The translations under genes and the position numbers were made by a program. A stretch of DNA of 64,000 nucleotides from JBFLVT01 sp036804525 (GTDB lineage Bacteria; Bacillota; Desulfotomaculia; Desulfotomaculales; JASEER01), in contig DAIRSE010000005.1 in the NCBI GenBank assembly GCA_036804525.1, forward strand, positions 1 through 64,000. Reading direction: 5' to 3'. Positions 33,802-42,162 of the stretch are shown in pieces. The notes under the pieces are model-generated. The model did no database searches. It saw nothing but the letters and a program-made list of their open reading frames with translations, and had not been told where the DNA came from. How positions within the stretch are numbered: position 1 is the first letter of the stretch; every line of letters starts with the position of its first letter.

Positions 33802-34256
33802 TAACGAGCCGTTCCTTTCCGGACCAGGGCGACCGCGGCCCTGAGGCCTAATAGGTAGCTGTCCAGGCCAAAGCCCGAGATCTGGCCCGCCGCCGCCGGC
33901 GCCAGCACAGAGAAGCGCCGGAACTCTTCCCTGCCGTGAATATTGGAAAGATGTACTTCAACCACCGGGACACCGATAGCCGCGATCGCGTCCCTGAGCG
34001 CGTAGCTGTAGTGGGTCAAAGCGCCGGGATTAAAGACACAAGCGTCAAAATTGCCTTCGGCGGCCTGCAGCTTATCGATGAGTGCCCCTTCACTGTTGGA
34101 CTGGTAACATTCCACCGTCGCTCCCAGTTCGCGTCCGAGAGCGGTAACGGCACTGTTTATCTCCTCCAGCGTGGCCGTGCCGTAGACCTGGGGCTCACGT
34201 TTGCCCAGCAGATTAAGGTTCGGCCCGTGGAGGACGAGAATACGCACCTTCATCAT
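33801..34256 (-). CDS. aroQ: 3-dehydroquinate dehydratase, type II
   Basis: 151 residues. VRILVLHGPNLNLLGKREPQVYG carries the conserved Arg/Tyr of the active site; ECYQSNSEGALIDKLQ and NPGALTHYSYALRDAI (catalytic His region) follow; VEVHLSNIHGREEFR is typical. It dehydrates 3-dehydroquinate in the shikimate pathway. The other aro genes (aroB, K, C, E) are at 43.6-47.2 kb. Confidence 0.97.
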   Translation of the reverse strand: MMKVRILVLHGPNLNLLGKREPQVYGTATLEEINSAVTALGRELGATVECYQSNSEGALIDKLQAAEGNFDACVFNPGALTHYSYALRDAIAAIGVPVVEVHLSNIHGREEFRRFSVLAPAAAGQISGFGLDSYLLGLRAAVALVRKGTAR

Positions 34257-34292
34257 CTCTCCCCTAAACCGTCTATATAACTCCAGGCCCCC

Positions 34293-35642
34293 TTAGCTCC
34301 CGCTGAGGGCCATCTTTTCCACTCTGATCGTCGGAGAACCCTTACCCCCAAGAAAGCGCAGGTCATCCCCCACGGCATCGATGCTCGAAAGCAGGTCCTT
34401 GATGTTGCCGGCTATCGCTACCCCGCGTACCGGCTGCGCCAATTGGCCTTCACTGATCCAGATGCCTGCGGCCCCGACGGAGAAGTCGCCGGATATCGGG
34501 TTCGCCGTGTGTATGCCCATAACCTCGGTAATGTACATCCCCTGTTTGGTTTCGCCAATGATGGTCTCTGCCCTGCGGGTTCCAGGCGCGATGTAGAAAT
34601 TTGTCGTCCCGACCTCCGGCGTGCTCTTAAAGGACCCCCGGACCCCGTTGCCTGTTGACCTTGTCGTTCCGTCCTTCGCAGCCGTATAGGTGTTGTGCAG
34701 GTAACCCTGGAGCACGCCCTCGTTGATAAGTACCGTTCTCTGCGTCGGCACGCCTTCACCGTCGAAGGGGGCCGTCCTGATGCCGTCCTCGTAAGTGCCG
34801 TCGTCAATAAGGGTGATCAGAGGAGAAGAAACCTGTTCGCCCACGCGGCCCGCAAAAAGAGACCGGCCTTTTTGGACAGCTTCGGCTGTAAGCGACGGGG
34901 CAATCACGCCCAGCAAGCTGACCACCACATAGGGATCAAGCACGACCGGAATTTTACAGCTGCCCTGGGTCCGCGAGCCCAGCATACGCACGGCGCGCTC
35001 GGCGGCCTCCCGCCCGATCTTTTCGGGATCCAGTTCGGCAATGCGCCGCCGGTAGTCAACGGCAAAGCCGGTCTGGTTTTCCCCGCCGCCCTGGGCCGTC
35101 AAGGCCATGTAAAGGCCGCAGAGGGCAGCCCGGTAGTAACTTTCCATGCCCTCCGAGCTGACCAGCCCCACCTCAATTTCACCGTCGTGGTACGTCGAGC
35201 TTTCGATAACCTTAACCCTTTTGTCAAAGGTCCGGGCTGCGCGCTCCATTTCTTTAGCCAGTTCGATCTTTCTTTCGACGTTTGTGGTTTGCAGTGCGGG
35301 ATCAAAAAGACTCATTTCAGAATAACCGTCTGTCTTTGCCGGAAAACTGTAAAACTCGTCAGGCGCGGTCTGGCCTGCGTTGGCTACCGCCTGCGCAGCA
35401 ACATCCTCTATACCTGACGGCGTCAGGTTGGTCGTAAAGGCAAACCCGAACTGCCGCCCACGCAGCACCCGCAAGCCAAGCCCTTTCTCTTCCGAGCTCT
35501 TGATCGTTTCGATTTGCTGCTCCCTGACCTCGATCTCGAGTTCCTTACTTCTGCTGATGTAGGCTTCCGCGGAATCCGCCCCGCGCTCCATCGCCCTTGA
35601 AACAGCAGCCTGGGCCAGATTAAGAAAATCAATGGTCGACAT
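34293..35642 (-). CDS. tldE: TldE/PmbA-family metalloprotease-like subunit
   Basis: About 449 residues. VSRAMERGADSAEAYISRSKELEIEVREQQIE at the N-terminus and the C-terminal ITEVMGIHTANPISGDFSVGAAGIWI are typical of TldE, the non-catalytic partner of TldD. The ATG at 35642 (MSTIDFLN) has GAGGAAAGG 6 to 8 bases upstream. The pair degrades or matures peptides in known systems. A terminator separates it from tldD. Confidence 0.92.
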   Translation of the reverse strand: MSTIDFLNLAQAAVSRAMERGADSAEAYISRSKELEIEVREQQIETIKSSEEKGLGLRVLRGRQFGFAFTTNLTPSGIEDVAAQAVANAGQTAPDEFYSFPAKTDGYSEMSLFDPALQTTNVERKIELAKEMERAARTFDKRVKVIESSTYHDGEIEVGLVSSEGMESYYRAALCGLYMALTAQGGGENQTGFAVDYRRRIAELDPEKIGREAAERAVRMLGSRTQGSCKIPVVLDPYVVVSLLGVIAPSLTAEAVQKGRSLFAGRVGEQVSSPLITLIDDGTYEDGIRTAPFDGEGVPTQRTVLINEGVLQGYLHNTYTAAKDGTTRSTGNGVRGSFKSTPEVGTTNFYIAPGTRRAETIIGETKQGMYITEVMGIHTANPISGDFSVGAAGIWISEGQLAQPVRGVAIAGNIKDLLSSIDAVGDDLRFLGGKGSPTIRVEKMALSGS

Positions 35643-35989
35643 CGCAGGCTTCCTTTCCTCTATGGCAGTGACGGTTATAGTATGTCTCCTCATCGGTCGC
35701 TTAGAAGTTGTTCGCCACAATCCGTCAAAACCCTGCTATCTATTTCCAGGCACAGCTCGGTACCCGAAAAACAAAGGCCCTAGCGGGCCTGTAATAGTTC
35801 GCAGTTGACTGTTTGCAGTTAGAAGTTGGACCCAGGATTGCTAAAGCCGTACTTAAGTCTCATACCTAGGCTAATAGCTAAAAGCAGTAGCCAACATCTA
35901 GCAACTAACATCAGCTAACAGACCTATCGCTGCGGGATGCACCACCACCGACAATAGAAAGGGCTTTCTCATGGTAGCTAATACCCGAC
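35643..35989. other. Intergenic region between tldD and tldE
   Basis: About 350 bases with no credible gene. It contains a terminator (35767-35790), then short repetitive words (GCAGTTGACTGTTTGCAGTTAG; TAGCTAAAAGCAGTAGCC). Nothing else is recognisable. Confidence 0.5.
35767..35790 (-). terminator. Rho-independent terminator downstream of tldD
   Basis: AGGCCC-GCTA-GGGCCT on the minus strand followed by TTGTTTTT. It lies about 200 bases past tldD and implies that tldE has its own promoter. Confidence 0.7.
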
Positions 35990-37462
35990 CTATATCCTCC
36001 GGATGCGCGGTTCCCTCATTAGTTCCCACAGGTTTATTGTCTTCGCCCCTGATCCCGGGCTTCCTCCGGTGCCGCCGACGACAATGGGACATTCCTGCTG
36101 CTGGCCGAAAGACATCGTCGGCTGGGCGTCGCTCACCGGCACTCCCTGGCCGTCCTTGCCGCAGGTCCCGATCGTGAACCCTAGGTCCGTCCCGACCCTC
36201 TCCACCTTGGCCAGGACTTCGGGGCCGTTTCCAGTAAGGGTGGCGCCCCTGACCATGCTGCCGATGTCGCCGTCCTCGATCAGGTACCCCTCGGCGACCT
36301 CGAAGACGAAATCCCCCGTGGTGGTATTCACCTGGCCCCCGCCCATCTTGCGCACCAGAAGCCCCCTTTTGGCCTCCCGCAGTATGTCGCGAGGGTCTTC
36401 CTTGCCGGGTGCGATGCACGTGTTTCCCATCCGCGGGATAGGCTTGTGCTGGTACGATTCCCGCCGGCCGTGTCCGTTTGATTGTCGGCCTTCTTTCCCC
36501 GCCGTCAAACGGTCATAGAGGTAGTCCTTAAGTACGCCCTCTTCAATCAGGGTTACGGGAGCCGATCTCGTACCCTCGTCATCAAAGGCGTAAGACCCGT
36601 ATTTTCCAGGCATCGTGCTGTCGTCAAAGACTGTGATCAGGGGACTGGCTACAGTCTCTCCCCGTTTTCCCGCGTATACCGATAACTCCTTTTGCACCAG
36701 ATCGGCTTCGAGCCCGTGACCGCAGGCCTCGTGCACCATCGTCCCGCCGGCTTCGCTTGCTAGGATGACAGGCATCTTTCCGGAGGGGGCAGGCTGGGCC
36801 GTGAGCAGGGCCACGGCGCGCCCAGCCGCTTTGCGCGCCATCTCTTCAGGATATTCCGAATCCACAAGCTCAAAACCGGCTACACCGCCCAGCGCGTCGT
36901 AACCGGTCTGGATGATGCCGCCGTCAGCAGCCACAGCGTTAACCACCAGGCGGGTACGCACCCGTGTATCCTCAACAAGCACTCCCTCGCTGTTGGCGAT
37001 CTGTACACGCTGGATGACATCGCCATATCCCACGATGACCTGCTTGATCTTCTGGGCGTCTACACCTCTGGCGGCCTGGTTTACCTTCTGGACTACCTGA
37101 ACCTTGTCCTCTGTTTCAATCTCGCTTGGTAAACGTTCAATGTCAAAGCTGATCGCCGGCTCGAGGCGGTTTAAGTCGATGTTGACATCCTTCCGGCCGC
37201 TTCCCGCAGCCCGGGCTACCACTCGCGCCGCGTCCAGCAGACCCCGGCGGTCGAGCTGGTTGGTGTAAGCGTAAGCAGTTGCCTCACCAGCCAGCACTCT
37301 GATCCCGGCCCCGGCATCGAGACCGGTCTGCACTCGCTCGATTTTGTTGTCCTCGCAACTGATTCCGGTAATGCGGCGGTTTTCCACAAATATGTCAGCA
37401 AAATCGCCGCCCCCTTTCAACGCTTCGAACAGTACTTCCTCGAGGACCTTCTGATCAATCAA
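35990..37462 (-). CDS. tldD: TldD-family zinc metalloprotease
   Basis: 490 residues. The catalytic HExxxH is visible in MVHEACGHGLEADLVQKE near residue 253. SVYAGKRGETVASPLITVFDDSTMPGKYG and the C-terminal TGTCGKDGQGVPVSDAQPTM-like segment (IGTCGKDGQGVPVSDAQPT) are family hallmarks. TldD with TldE forms a protease acting on unfolded peptides (for example microcin or toxin-antitoxin substrates). The terminal tail SGAKTINLWELMREPRIRRI is Arg-rich. Confidence 0.95.
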   Translation of the reverse strand: MIDQKVLEEVLFEALKGGGDFADIFVENRRITGISCEDNKIERVQTGLDAGAGIRVLAGEATAYAYTNQLDRRGLLDAARVVARAAGSGRKDVNIDLNRLEPAISFDIERLPSEIETEDKVQVVQKVNQAARGVDAQKIKQVIVGYGDVIQRVQIANSEGVLVEDTRVRTRLVVNAVAADGGIIQTGYDALGGVAGFELVDSEYPEEMARKAAGRAVALLTAQPAPSGKMPVILASEAGGTMVHEACGHGLEADLVQKELSVYAGKRGETVASPLITVFDDSTMPGKYGSYAFDDEGTRSAPVTLIEEGVLKDYLYDRLTAGKEGRQSNGHGRRESYQHKPIPRMGNTCIAPGKEDPRDILREAKRGLLVRKMGGGQVNTTTGDFVFEVAEGYLIEDGDIGSMVRGATLTGNGPEVLAKVERVGTDLGFTIGTCGKDGQGVPVSDAQPTMSFGQQQECPIVVGGTGGSPGSGAKTINLWELMREPRIRRI

Positions 37463-37541
37463 CAGTAATCACCTCAACATCAATATCCGTCCCGGCGCCC
37501 ACTTTTATACCGCAGCGGGAAGCCGATTGTTCCGTCTGGTC

Positions 37542-38012
37542 CTACTGCATTCCCGTACCGCTAGGCTCGCCTGCCTCAACCGAGCCATCCTCGCCGATAA
37601 ACACCAGGCTTCTGGTAAGCTGCCTGGTCGCCGTACGGTATGTCCCCGTCGCTACCAGTTTGACCTTCAAGCCCTTACTCCCGCTGGATACGGCGGCGTA
37701 TACGGTAACCAGCCCCTCGTCCTCTTCGTCCAGCAAGCTTTGTGACTCAATCACAGGTTCGTTGGGATCAGTCGGAAGCCACCCTTCGGGATCGATCCTG
37801 GCGCGCGCGCAGGCCATCTCCAAACCGGCCCAGGCCAGCTGCTCGGCCTGCAGCTGATCCCTCAAATAGCGGGTTGTAACCTTCTGCTCCTTCGTGATAA
37901 CAAGCGCCGATGTTGCAAGCACAGCCAATACGGCCAGGACAGAGACCACGTAAACAAGCGCCGAACCCTTTTCGCTGGAAGAATGTTGTAAAAACGTACA
38001 TAACCGCATCAC
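37542..38012 (-). CDS. PilX-like minor pilin/pilus assembly protein
   Basis: 156 residues. The N-terminus reads SSEKGSALVYVVSVLAVLAV, a prepilin-like helix with Gly|Ser cleavage but without the usual Glu at position 5, as in PilX proteins. The rest is a short globular domain with Thr/Arg-rich strands (GTYRTATRQLTRSLVF). It is probably the last gene of the pilus cluster, about 400 bases from the next gene. Exact role unknown. Confidence 0.6.
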   Translation of the reverse strand: MMRLCTFLQHSSSEKGSALVYVVSVLAVLAVLATSALVITKEQKVTTRYLRDQLQAEQLAWAGLEMACARARIDPEGWLPTDPNEPVIESQSLLDEEDEGLVTVYAAVSSGSKGLKVKLVATGTYRTATRQLTRSLVFIGEDGSVEAGEPSGTGMQ

Positions 38013-38410
38013 GGAAATAACTCCTAACCTCTACACGAATGACTTAAGAGCGTACCGAGAGGCCGTTCCAACTAGCTGTAGGCTTTAGGCTGTAAGCTGT
38101 AAGATAAAATACGGGGATGAAAAACGGGCTGAACTCCTTTTATGTCCTACAGCCTAATGCTTAATGCTTACAGCCAAATTGGCAGGCTTAGTTTTTCAAC
38201 GTCATCCCAGGAGAGTGCTGCAAAAAGCCAATACACTGATTTTGCCATAGGCATCTCCAGGGTACGGCTACACTTTGGAAGTTACCCCGAGACCGCTCAA
38301 AAGCAAGCATGGCGCGCAAGGCGAAGCCGGCCAGCGCGGAGCGTACTGGGTCGTATGTGAGCACTGGACGGCGAGCCTGACAAAGCCAGGCGCAGTTTTT
38401 CAGCGGTCTC
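38013..38410. other. Repeat-rich intergenic region in the pilus cluster
   Basis: About 400 bases without a gene. It contains TAGGCTTTAGGCTGTAAGC-type words (38075-38110 and 38150-38180) and a palindromic element at 38289-38410. The region separates the PilX-like gene from the other pilin genes. Confidence 0.6.
38289..38410. repeat. MITE-like element related to the one at 8550
   Basis: Perfect ends GAGACCGCT (38289-38297) and AGCGGTCTC (38402-38410). Inside the right end, GAGCACTGG precedes GTTTTTCAGC, parallel to GAGTGCTGG and GTTTTTCAAC at 8657-8683. About 122 bases, non-coding. Confidence 0.55.
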
Positions 38411-38914
38411 CTAGGGTGTTGCACACGGCTCACCAGCCACCTCCACCGGGTCGAAGGGGACGTAAAGCATGGTCATCAGGCGGGGCGGATTGTCTTCAAT
38501 ATCGCCGACCAACTCCAGCCTGATCAGCTGTCCCCCTTCGTCGGAAACTGATACAAGATTGAAACTGCCCACATGGTTTGCCACGGGATTATGCCCCATG
38601 CCTTCCACTTCCCTGCGCAGCTGCCCGCCTTCCGCGTAGTAGGCCACTGTCCCTCGAGGTGTCTCAAAGACGATACGCTGCTGATCGGCGTCAACTTGGG
38701 GCGGGTTCACAGCTGTCCGAAGTTCGCTTGACACAGCGTCCAGCCCGATGCGCAGGTTCTCCATTGCCTCCCCGCGTCGGTCCTGAACCCGCCAGTGCCA
38801 GACGTTTTCGCGATAAAAATCGGTAACGGCGACGGCAAGGAGAACGACGATCAGCATGGCCACGGTCACTTCGACCAGGGTGAACCCGGCACAACTACGG
38901 CGCACTTTCCTCAA
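38411..38914 (-). CDS. PilW-like minor pilin
   Basis: 167 residues with a type III signal: SCAG|FTLVEVTVAMLIVVLLAVAV, Gly at -1, Phe at +1 and Glu at +5. A C-terminal strand-rich domain follows. The size and position between PilV-like and PilX-like genes suggest a pilus-tip minor pilin. It overlaps the PilV-like gene by 4 bases. Its assignment to PilW is by context. Confidence 0.7.
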   Translation of the reverse strand: MRKVRRSCAGFTLVEVTVAMLIVVLLAVAVTDFYRENVWHWRVQDRRGEAMENLRIGLDAVSSELRTAVNPPQVDADQQRIVFETPRGTVAYYAEGGQLRREVEGMGHNPVANHVGSFNLVSVSDEGGQLIRLELVGDIEDNPPRLMTMLYVPFDPVEVAGEPCATP

Positions 38915-39288
38915 TGCGCAACACCCCGGGCGCTCGTCAAAACGACGTCCTTCTCCCCGCCCCGCCAGGCAAACCGCACCCTGACAACCACCTTTTGCAC
39001 CCCCGCCTCAAGTTCTTCAGTTTCAATGCTATAACGGTAATCCTGGTACGGTTCCGGGAAACAGGCGCCGCCCTCGGCGCCCGCAGCGTCAGACGCTGCC
39101 TGTTTCAAGTCTTCAAGCTTCGCCTGGGCCAGAAACAGTGCCGTAACGTAACGCTCGTTTTCCAGCTGGGCCGCCCGTGCCTGAACGAGCAGCGCGGCAA
39201 GCGGAACAAGGGCGGCAGCCAGCACCAGCACGGCAACCAGGACCTCGGGTATGGTAAACGCTCTCTCAGAACCCGGCAAGGCTCTCAC
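38911..39288 (-). CDS. PilV-like minor pilin
   Basis: 125 residues with signal SERA|FTIPEVLVAVLVLAAALVP: an Ala instead of Gly precedes the processing site, followed by Phe +1 and Glu +5. It overlaps both neighbours by 4 bases, so the minor pilins are translated together. Confidence 0.7.
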   Translation of the reverse strand: MRALPGSERAFTIPEVLVAVLVLAAALVPLAALLVQARAAQLENERYVTALFLAQAKLEDLKQAASDAAGAEGGACFPEPYQDYRYSIETEELEAGVQKVVVRVRFAWRGGEKDVVLTSARGVAH

Positions 39289-39782
39289 TCAACGCGCACC
39301 CGCCCGGTGGCCGCCATCACCAGCACGCGGCGTTCGGTCCCGTGCCGTGCATCCTGCAGGATAACCGTTCCGCCCCCTGGAATGGGCGCAGGACTACCCC
39401 CCGTAAAGCGTACCTGGGGTGTCGAAGAAGAACCGAAGGCTGCCGAAGCGATAACCACGTTGCTGGGCAACGAAACCGTCCGTAAAAGCTGGAGATTTCT
39501 CTGCAGGGAATAGCACCCGGTTCCCGGTTGGAAAGTTACCTTGTAGATCCCGGAACCGCTGGCGTCGTTTATGCCGAGCTGCTGCATCTGTCTGAGATCG
39601 GTGGCCACCATTTTGGCCGCAGCGTAGACCCGGAAGTTTCCCAGGGGCCTGGTCAGGTCCGGCAGCACAAGGCCGATCGCGATGGCCAGAACGGCTACAA
39701 CCACGAGAAGTTCAACAGTCGTAAAACCACCGTGAGGCTTCAGCGCCAATTCAGGCATTACAGGTAAATCCCGACGTACCAT
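39285..39782 (-). CDS. FimT/GspH-type minor pseudopilin
   Basis: 165 residues. HGG|FTTVELLVVVAVLAIAIGL is a canonical prepilin signal. A Gly/Ser-rich strand region (AAFGSSSTPQVRFTGGSPAPIPGGG) follows, typical of GspH/FimT. The 5' end overlaps pilD by 25 bases; the actual start could be the ATG eight codons in (MPELALKPHGG). Confidence 0.75.
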   Translation of the reverse strand: MVRRDLPVMPELALKPHGGFTTVELLVVVAVLAIAIGLVLPDLTRPLGNFRVYAAAKMVATDLRQMQQLGINDASGSGIYKVTFQPGTGCYSLQRNLQLLRTVSLPSNVVIASAAFGSSSTPQVRFTGGSPAPIPGGGTVILQDARHGTERRVLVMAATGRVRVE

Positions 39783-40513
39783 TGGATAATGCGTTCACCC
39801 CAAAGAATGGCCAGGAAGGTCCCAAGAGCCAGAAAAGGGCCAAACGGAATGGCGTCCCTGCGGCCCTTTAAGCCCGCCGCCATCAGTATGAAACCGGTGA
39901 TTCCGCCGACCAGGCTGCCCAGGAGAAGACCCAGCGGAGCCAGCGGCCACCCCAGGGTTAAACCCAGCGCAGCTCCCAGCTTGATGTCGCCGCCTCCCAT
40001 CCCACCTTGAAAAAGCAAGCCCAACAGCAACAGCGTACCCCCAACCACAACCGCCCCAATAAAGACCTGTACAAGGGTAACGTCCCCAGCCAACAGGGTG
40101 AGTACGACGCCGCCCGCTGCGAGCACGACGTTTAGGGAATCGGGAATGATGTAATGCTCCAGGTCAATGAAGGCTATGGCCAGGAGCAGCGATGCCACAA
40201 AAAGGTATTTTACCAGCAGGAATGACCAGCCCGTGACCAGGAAGGTATCGATGAAAACAACGGCCGTAAGCGCTTCCACAGCTGGATAGCGCCACCCGAT
40301 CGGGGCTGAACAATACCGGCACCTTCCTCTGAAGGCGATAAAACTGATTACCGGGAGCATGTCAAGAGGCTTCAGACGCCGCTCGCAGCCGGGACAGTGA
40401 GAAGGCGGGCTAACAATGGATGTTTCCCTCGGCAGGCGATAGATGACGACGTTCAGAAAACTCCCGACCGCCAACCCCAAAACCAACATCAAAAAAGTGC
40501 CTGATAGCTCCAT
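39758..40513 (-). CDS. pilD: Prepilin peptidase (type IV leader peptidase/N-methyltransferase)
   Basis: 251 residues with eight or so hydrophobic helices. The cytoplasmic loop has the zinc site HCPGCERRLK and CRYC. The catalytic aspartates are in FIDLEHYIIPD (first) and GGMGGGDIKLGAALG (second). It cleaves and N-methylates prepilins of this cluster. Confidence 0.95.
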   Translation of the reverse strand: MELSGTFLMLVLGLAVGSFLNVVIYRLPRETSIVSPPSHCPGCERRLKPLDMLPVISFIAFRGRCRYCSAPIGWRYPAVEALTAVVFIDTFLVTGWSFLLVKYLFVASLLLAIAFIDLEHYIIPDSLNVVLAAGGVVLTLLAGDVTLVQVFIGAVVVGGTLLLLGLLFQGGMGGGDIKLGAALGLTLGWPLAPLGLLLGSLVGGITGFILMAAGLKGRRDAIPFGPFLALGTFLAILWGERIIQWYVGIYL

Positions 40514-40539
40514 TCCTTCTCACTTTCCGGATTTAGTCC

Positions 40540-41013
40540 TTATTCGGCAGAGGCGACGAACAGCGAAGACAGGCCAGGCAAACTGACATGCTGACCGCTT
40601 GCCGGAGCGCTGTCCCCCGCGCGCACCACGATGTCGTCGCTGTAAGTGTCGTCCCGGCTTGTAGGCCCAAAAGAGATAAAGGTATATGTCTTCGGCCTGA
40701 CCGGATCGTCGACAACGTAGTAATACGGGTTGCCCCACGGGTCTAACTTTCCCTGCCACTTTGTGCCGTTGGCTTCCATCACCTCTGCCAGCTGCTGGGG
40801 TGTTGGATAGGCGTTCTGTTCGATAAACGCCAGGTCCACGGCGTTTTGCATAGCCTTGAGCTCCGCCACAGCTCTCCCGACCCTTGCCTTCTCGGCCTGC
40901 TTGGTGTAGCGAGGCACGGCAATAGCCGTCAGGATACCGATAATGATGACCACCACCATCAGTTCCGTAAGGGTGAACCCGCGTTCATTAGACGCCCAAT
41001 GCACAAGTCTCAT
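40540..41013 (-). CDS. GspG/PilA-type major pilin
   Basis: About 157 residues. NERG|FTLTELMVVVIIIGILTAIAVP is a perfect type IV prepilin signal with Glu +5. The mature domain contains LDPWGNPYYY, the calcium-loop signature of GspG-type pseudopilins. The ATG at 41013 has AAGGGGG about 7 bases upstream. Probable main fibre subunit. Confidence 0.85.
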   Translation of the reverse strand: MRLVHWASNERGFTLTELMVVVIIIGILTAIAVPRYTKQAEKARVGRAVAELKAMQNAVDLAFIEQNAYPTPQQLAEVMEANGTKWQGKLDPWGNPYYYVVDDPVRPKTYTFISFGPTSRDDTYSDDIVVRAGDSAPASGQHVSLPGLSSLFVASAE

Positions 41014-41034
41014 AGCCAACCCCCTTGCGAGCAA

Positions 41035-42108
41035 CTACCCAATCGAGCCCAGCACCTCAAACATCGGCATCAGCACAGACATGATAATCAGCCCGATCAG
41101 GCCGCCAAGACCGACAATCATCACCGGCTCAAGAAGCGTTACCATCCTCTCGACGGTGCACTGGGTGTCGTATTCGTAAAGGTCTGCCGCCTTTCCCAGG
41201 CAATAAGCCAGGGCTCCGCTACGCTCGCCGACCGAAACCATCTGGACCACCACGCGGGGAAACACTGCACTGTCAGTCAAAACAACGGCCAGCGACTCCC
41301 CGTCTCTCACCCTGAAAACCGCCTTGTTTACCGCCGACCGTATTACGCTGTTGCCGGAACACCTGCCGGCCACTTCCAGTCCGGCCAAAATGGGGACGCC
41401 GGTAGTTACCAGCGTCGAAAGAGTACGGCAAAAGCGCCCGACAGCGGCCTGCTGAATAATTCCCCCAAGGACGGGAAGCCTGATAAGAAGGGGGTCAAGC
41501 AATTCCCTTGCCTTCCCGGTGTTGGCCAAACGTGCTAAGACCAATACCATAAAAAGAAAAGACAGGGCTAGTACTACCCAGTGCGCCTGGATAAAGTAAC
41601 CAGACTTTAATGCCCAGGCCGTCAGGGGCGGAACGGTGCCTCCCAGTTCCTGAATTACACTCGTTAGCGAAGGCAAAACGAAAGATATTAAAATGGTAAA
41701 CGTGACTAGGGCAATCAGAACGACCACTGCGGGATACGTTAAGGCGGACCGCAGCTTCTCCCGGGTGGTGTATTCCCGCTCAAAATAGGCGGCTAAATGA
41801 CCTAAGACCGTTTCCAGCACTCCTCCCAGTTCCCCGACTTCGACCATGGTTACGGCGATTTCCGGAAAGAGCCCTGAAGAACGCAGGGACTCCGCAAACG
41901 ACGTTCCTCTCTCCAGTTGCCCGATTACCCCGGCCAGGGAACGGCGCAGGGACCTGTTTGAAGTTTGCAGGCTCAGCGATTCGAGGGCGCTCAGCAGCGG
42001 AACGCCGGCTTCTAGAAGCACAGCCAGCTGGCGGCAGAAAACAGCCGTATCCTTGACTGGTAAGCGGCGATTCCGCCCAAATAACCCTCTTATATCGGTA
42101 CCCGTCAC
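41035..42108 (-). CDS. GspF/PilC-type inner-membrane assembly protein
   Basis: About 357 residues with two repeated GspF domains (FCRQLAVLLEAGVPLLSAL near 25 and FCRTLSTLVTTGVPILAGL near 228) and three transmembrane helices. PVMIVGLGGLIGLIIMSVLMPMF is the C-terminal helix. The preferred start is GTG at 42108, 9 bases after GAGG; a TTG at 42117 is the alternative. It anchors the PilB ATPase. Confidence 0.9.
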   Translation of the reverse strand: MTGTDIRGLFGRNRRLPVKDTAVFCRQLAVLLEAGVPLLSALESLSLQTSNRSLRRSLAGVIGQLERGTSFAESLRSSGLFPEIAVTMVEVGELGGVLETVLGHLAAYFEREYTTREKLRSALTYPAVVVLIALVTFTILISFVLPSLTSVIQELGGTVPPLTAWALKSGYFIQAHWVVLALSFLFMVLVLARLANTGKARELLDPLLIRLPVLGGIIQQAAVGRFCRTLSTLVTTGVPILAGLEVAGRCSGNSVIRSAVNKAVFRVRDGESLAVVLTDSAVFPRVVVQMVSVGERSGALAYCLGKAADLYEYDTQCTVERMVTLLEPVMIVGLGGLIGLIIMSVLMPMFEVLGSIG

Positions 42109-42162
42109 TATTAGCAACCTCTTCAGGGATATAAATCAATTGGCGTCTATTACCAGGATTCG

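Noticed and set aside
35898..36419. Minus-strand ORF of 173 codons overlapping the tldD 3' end
   Set aside because: Frameshifted shadow of tldD; its protein has low-complexity Gly/Arg.
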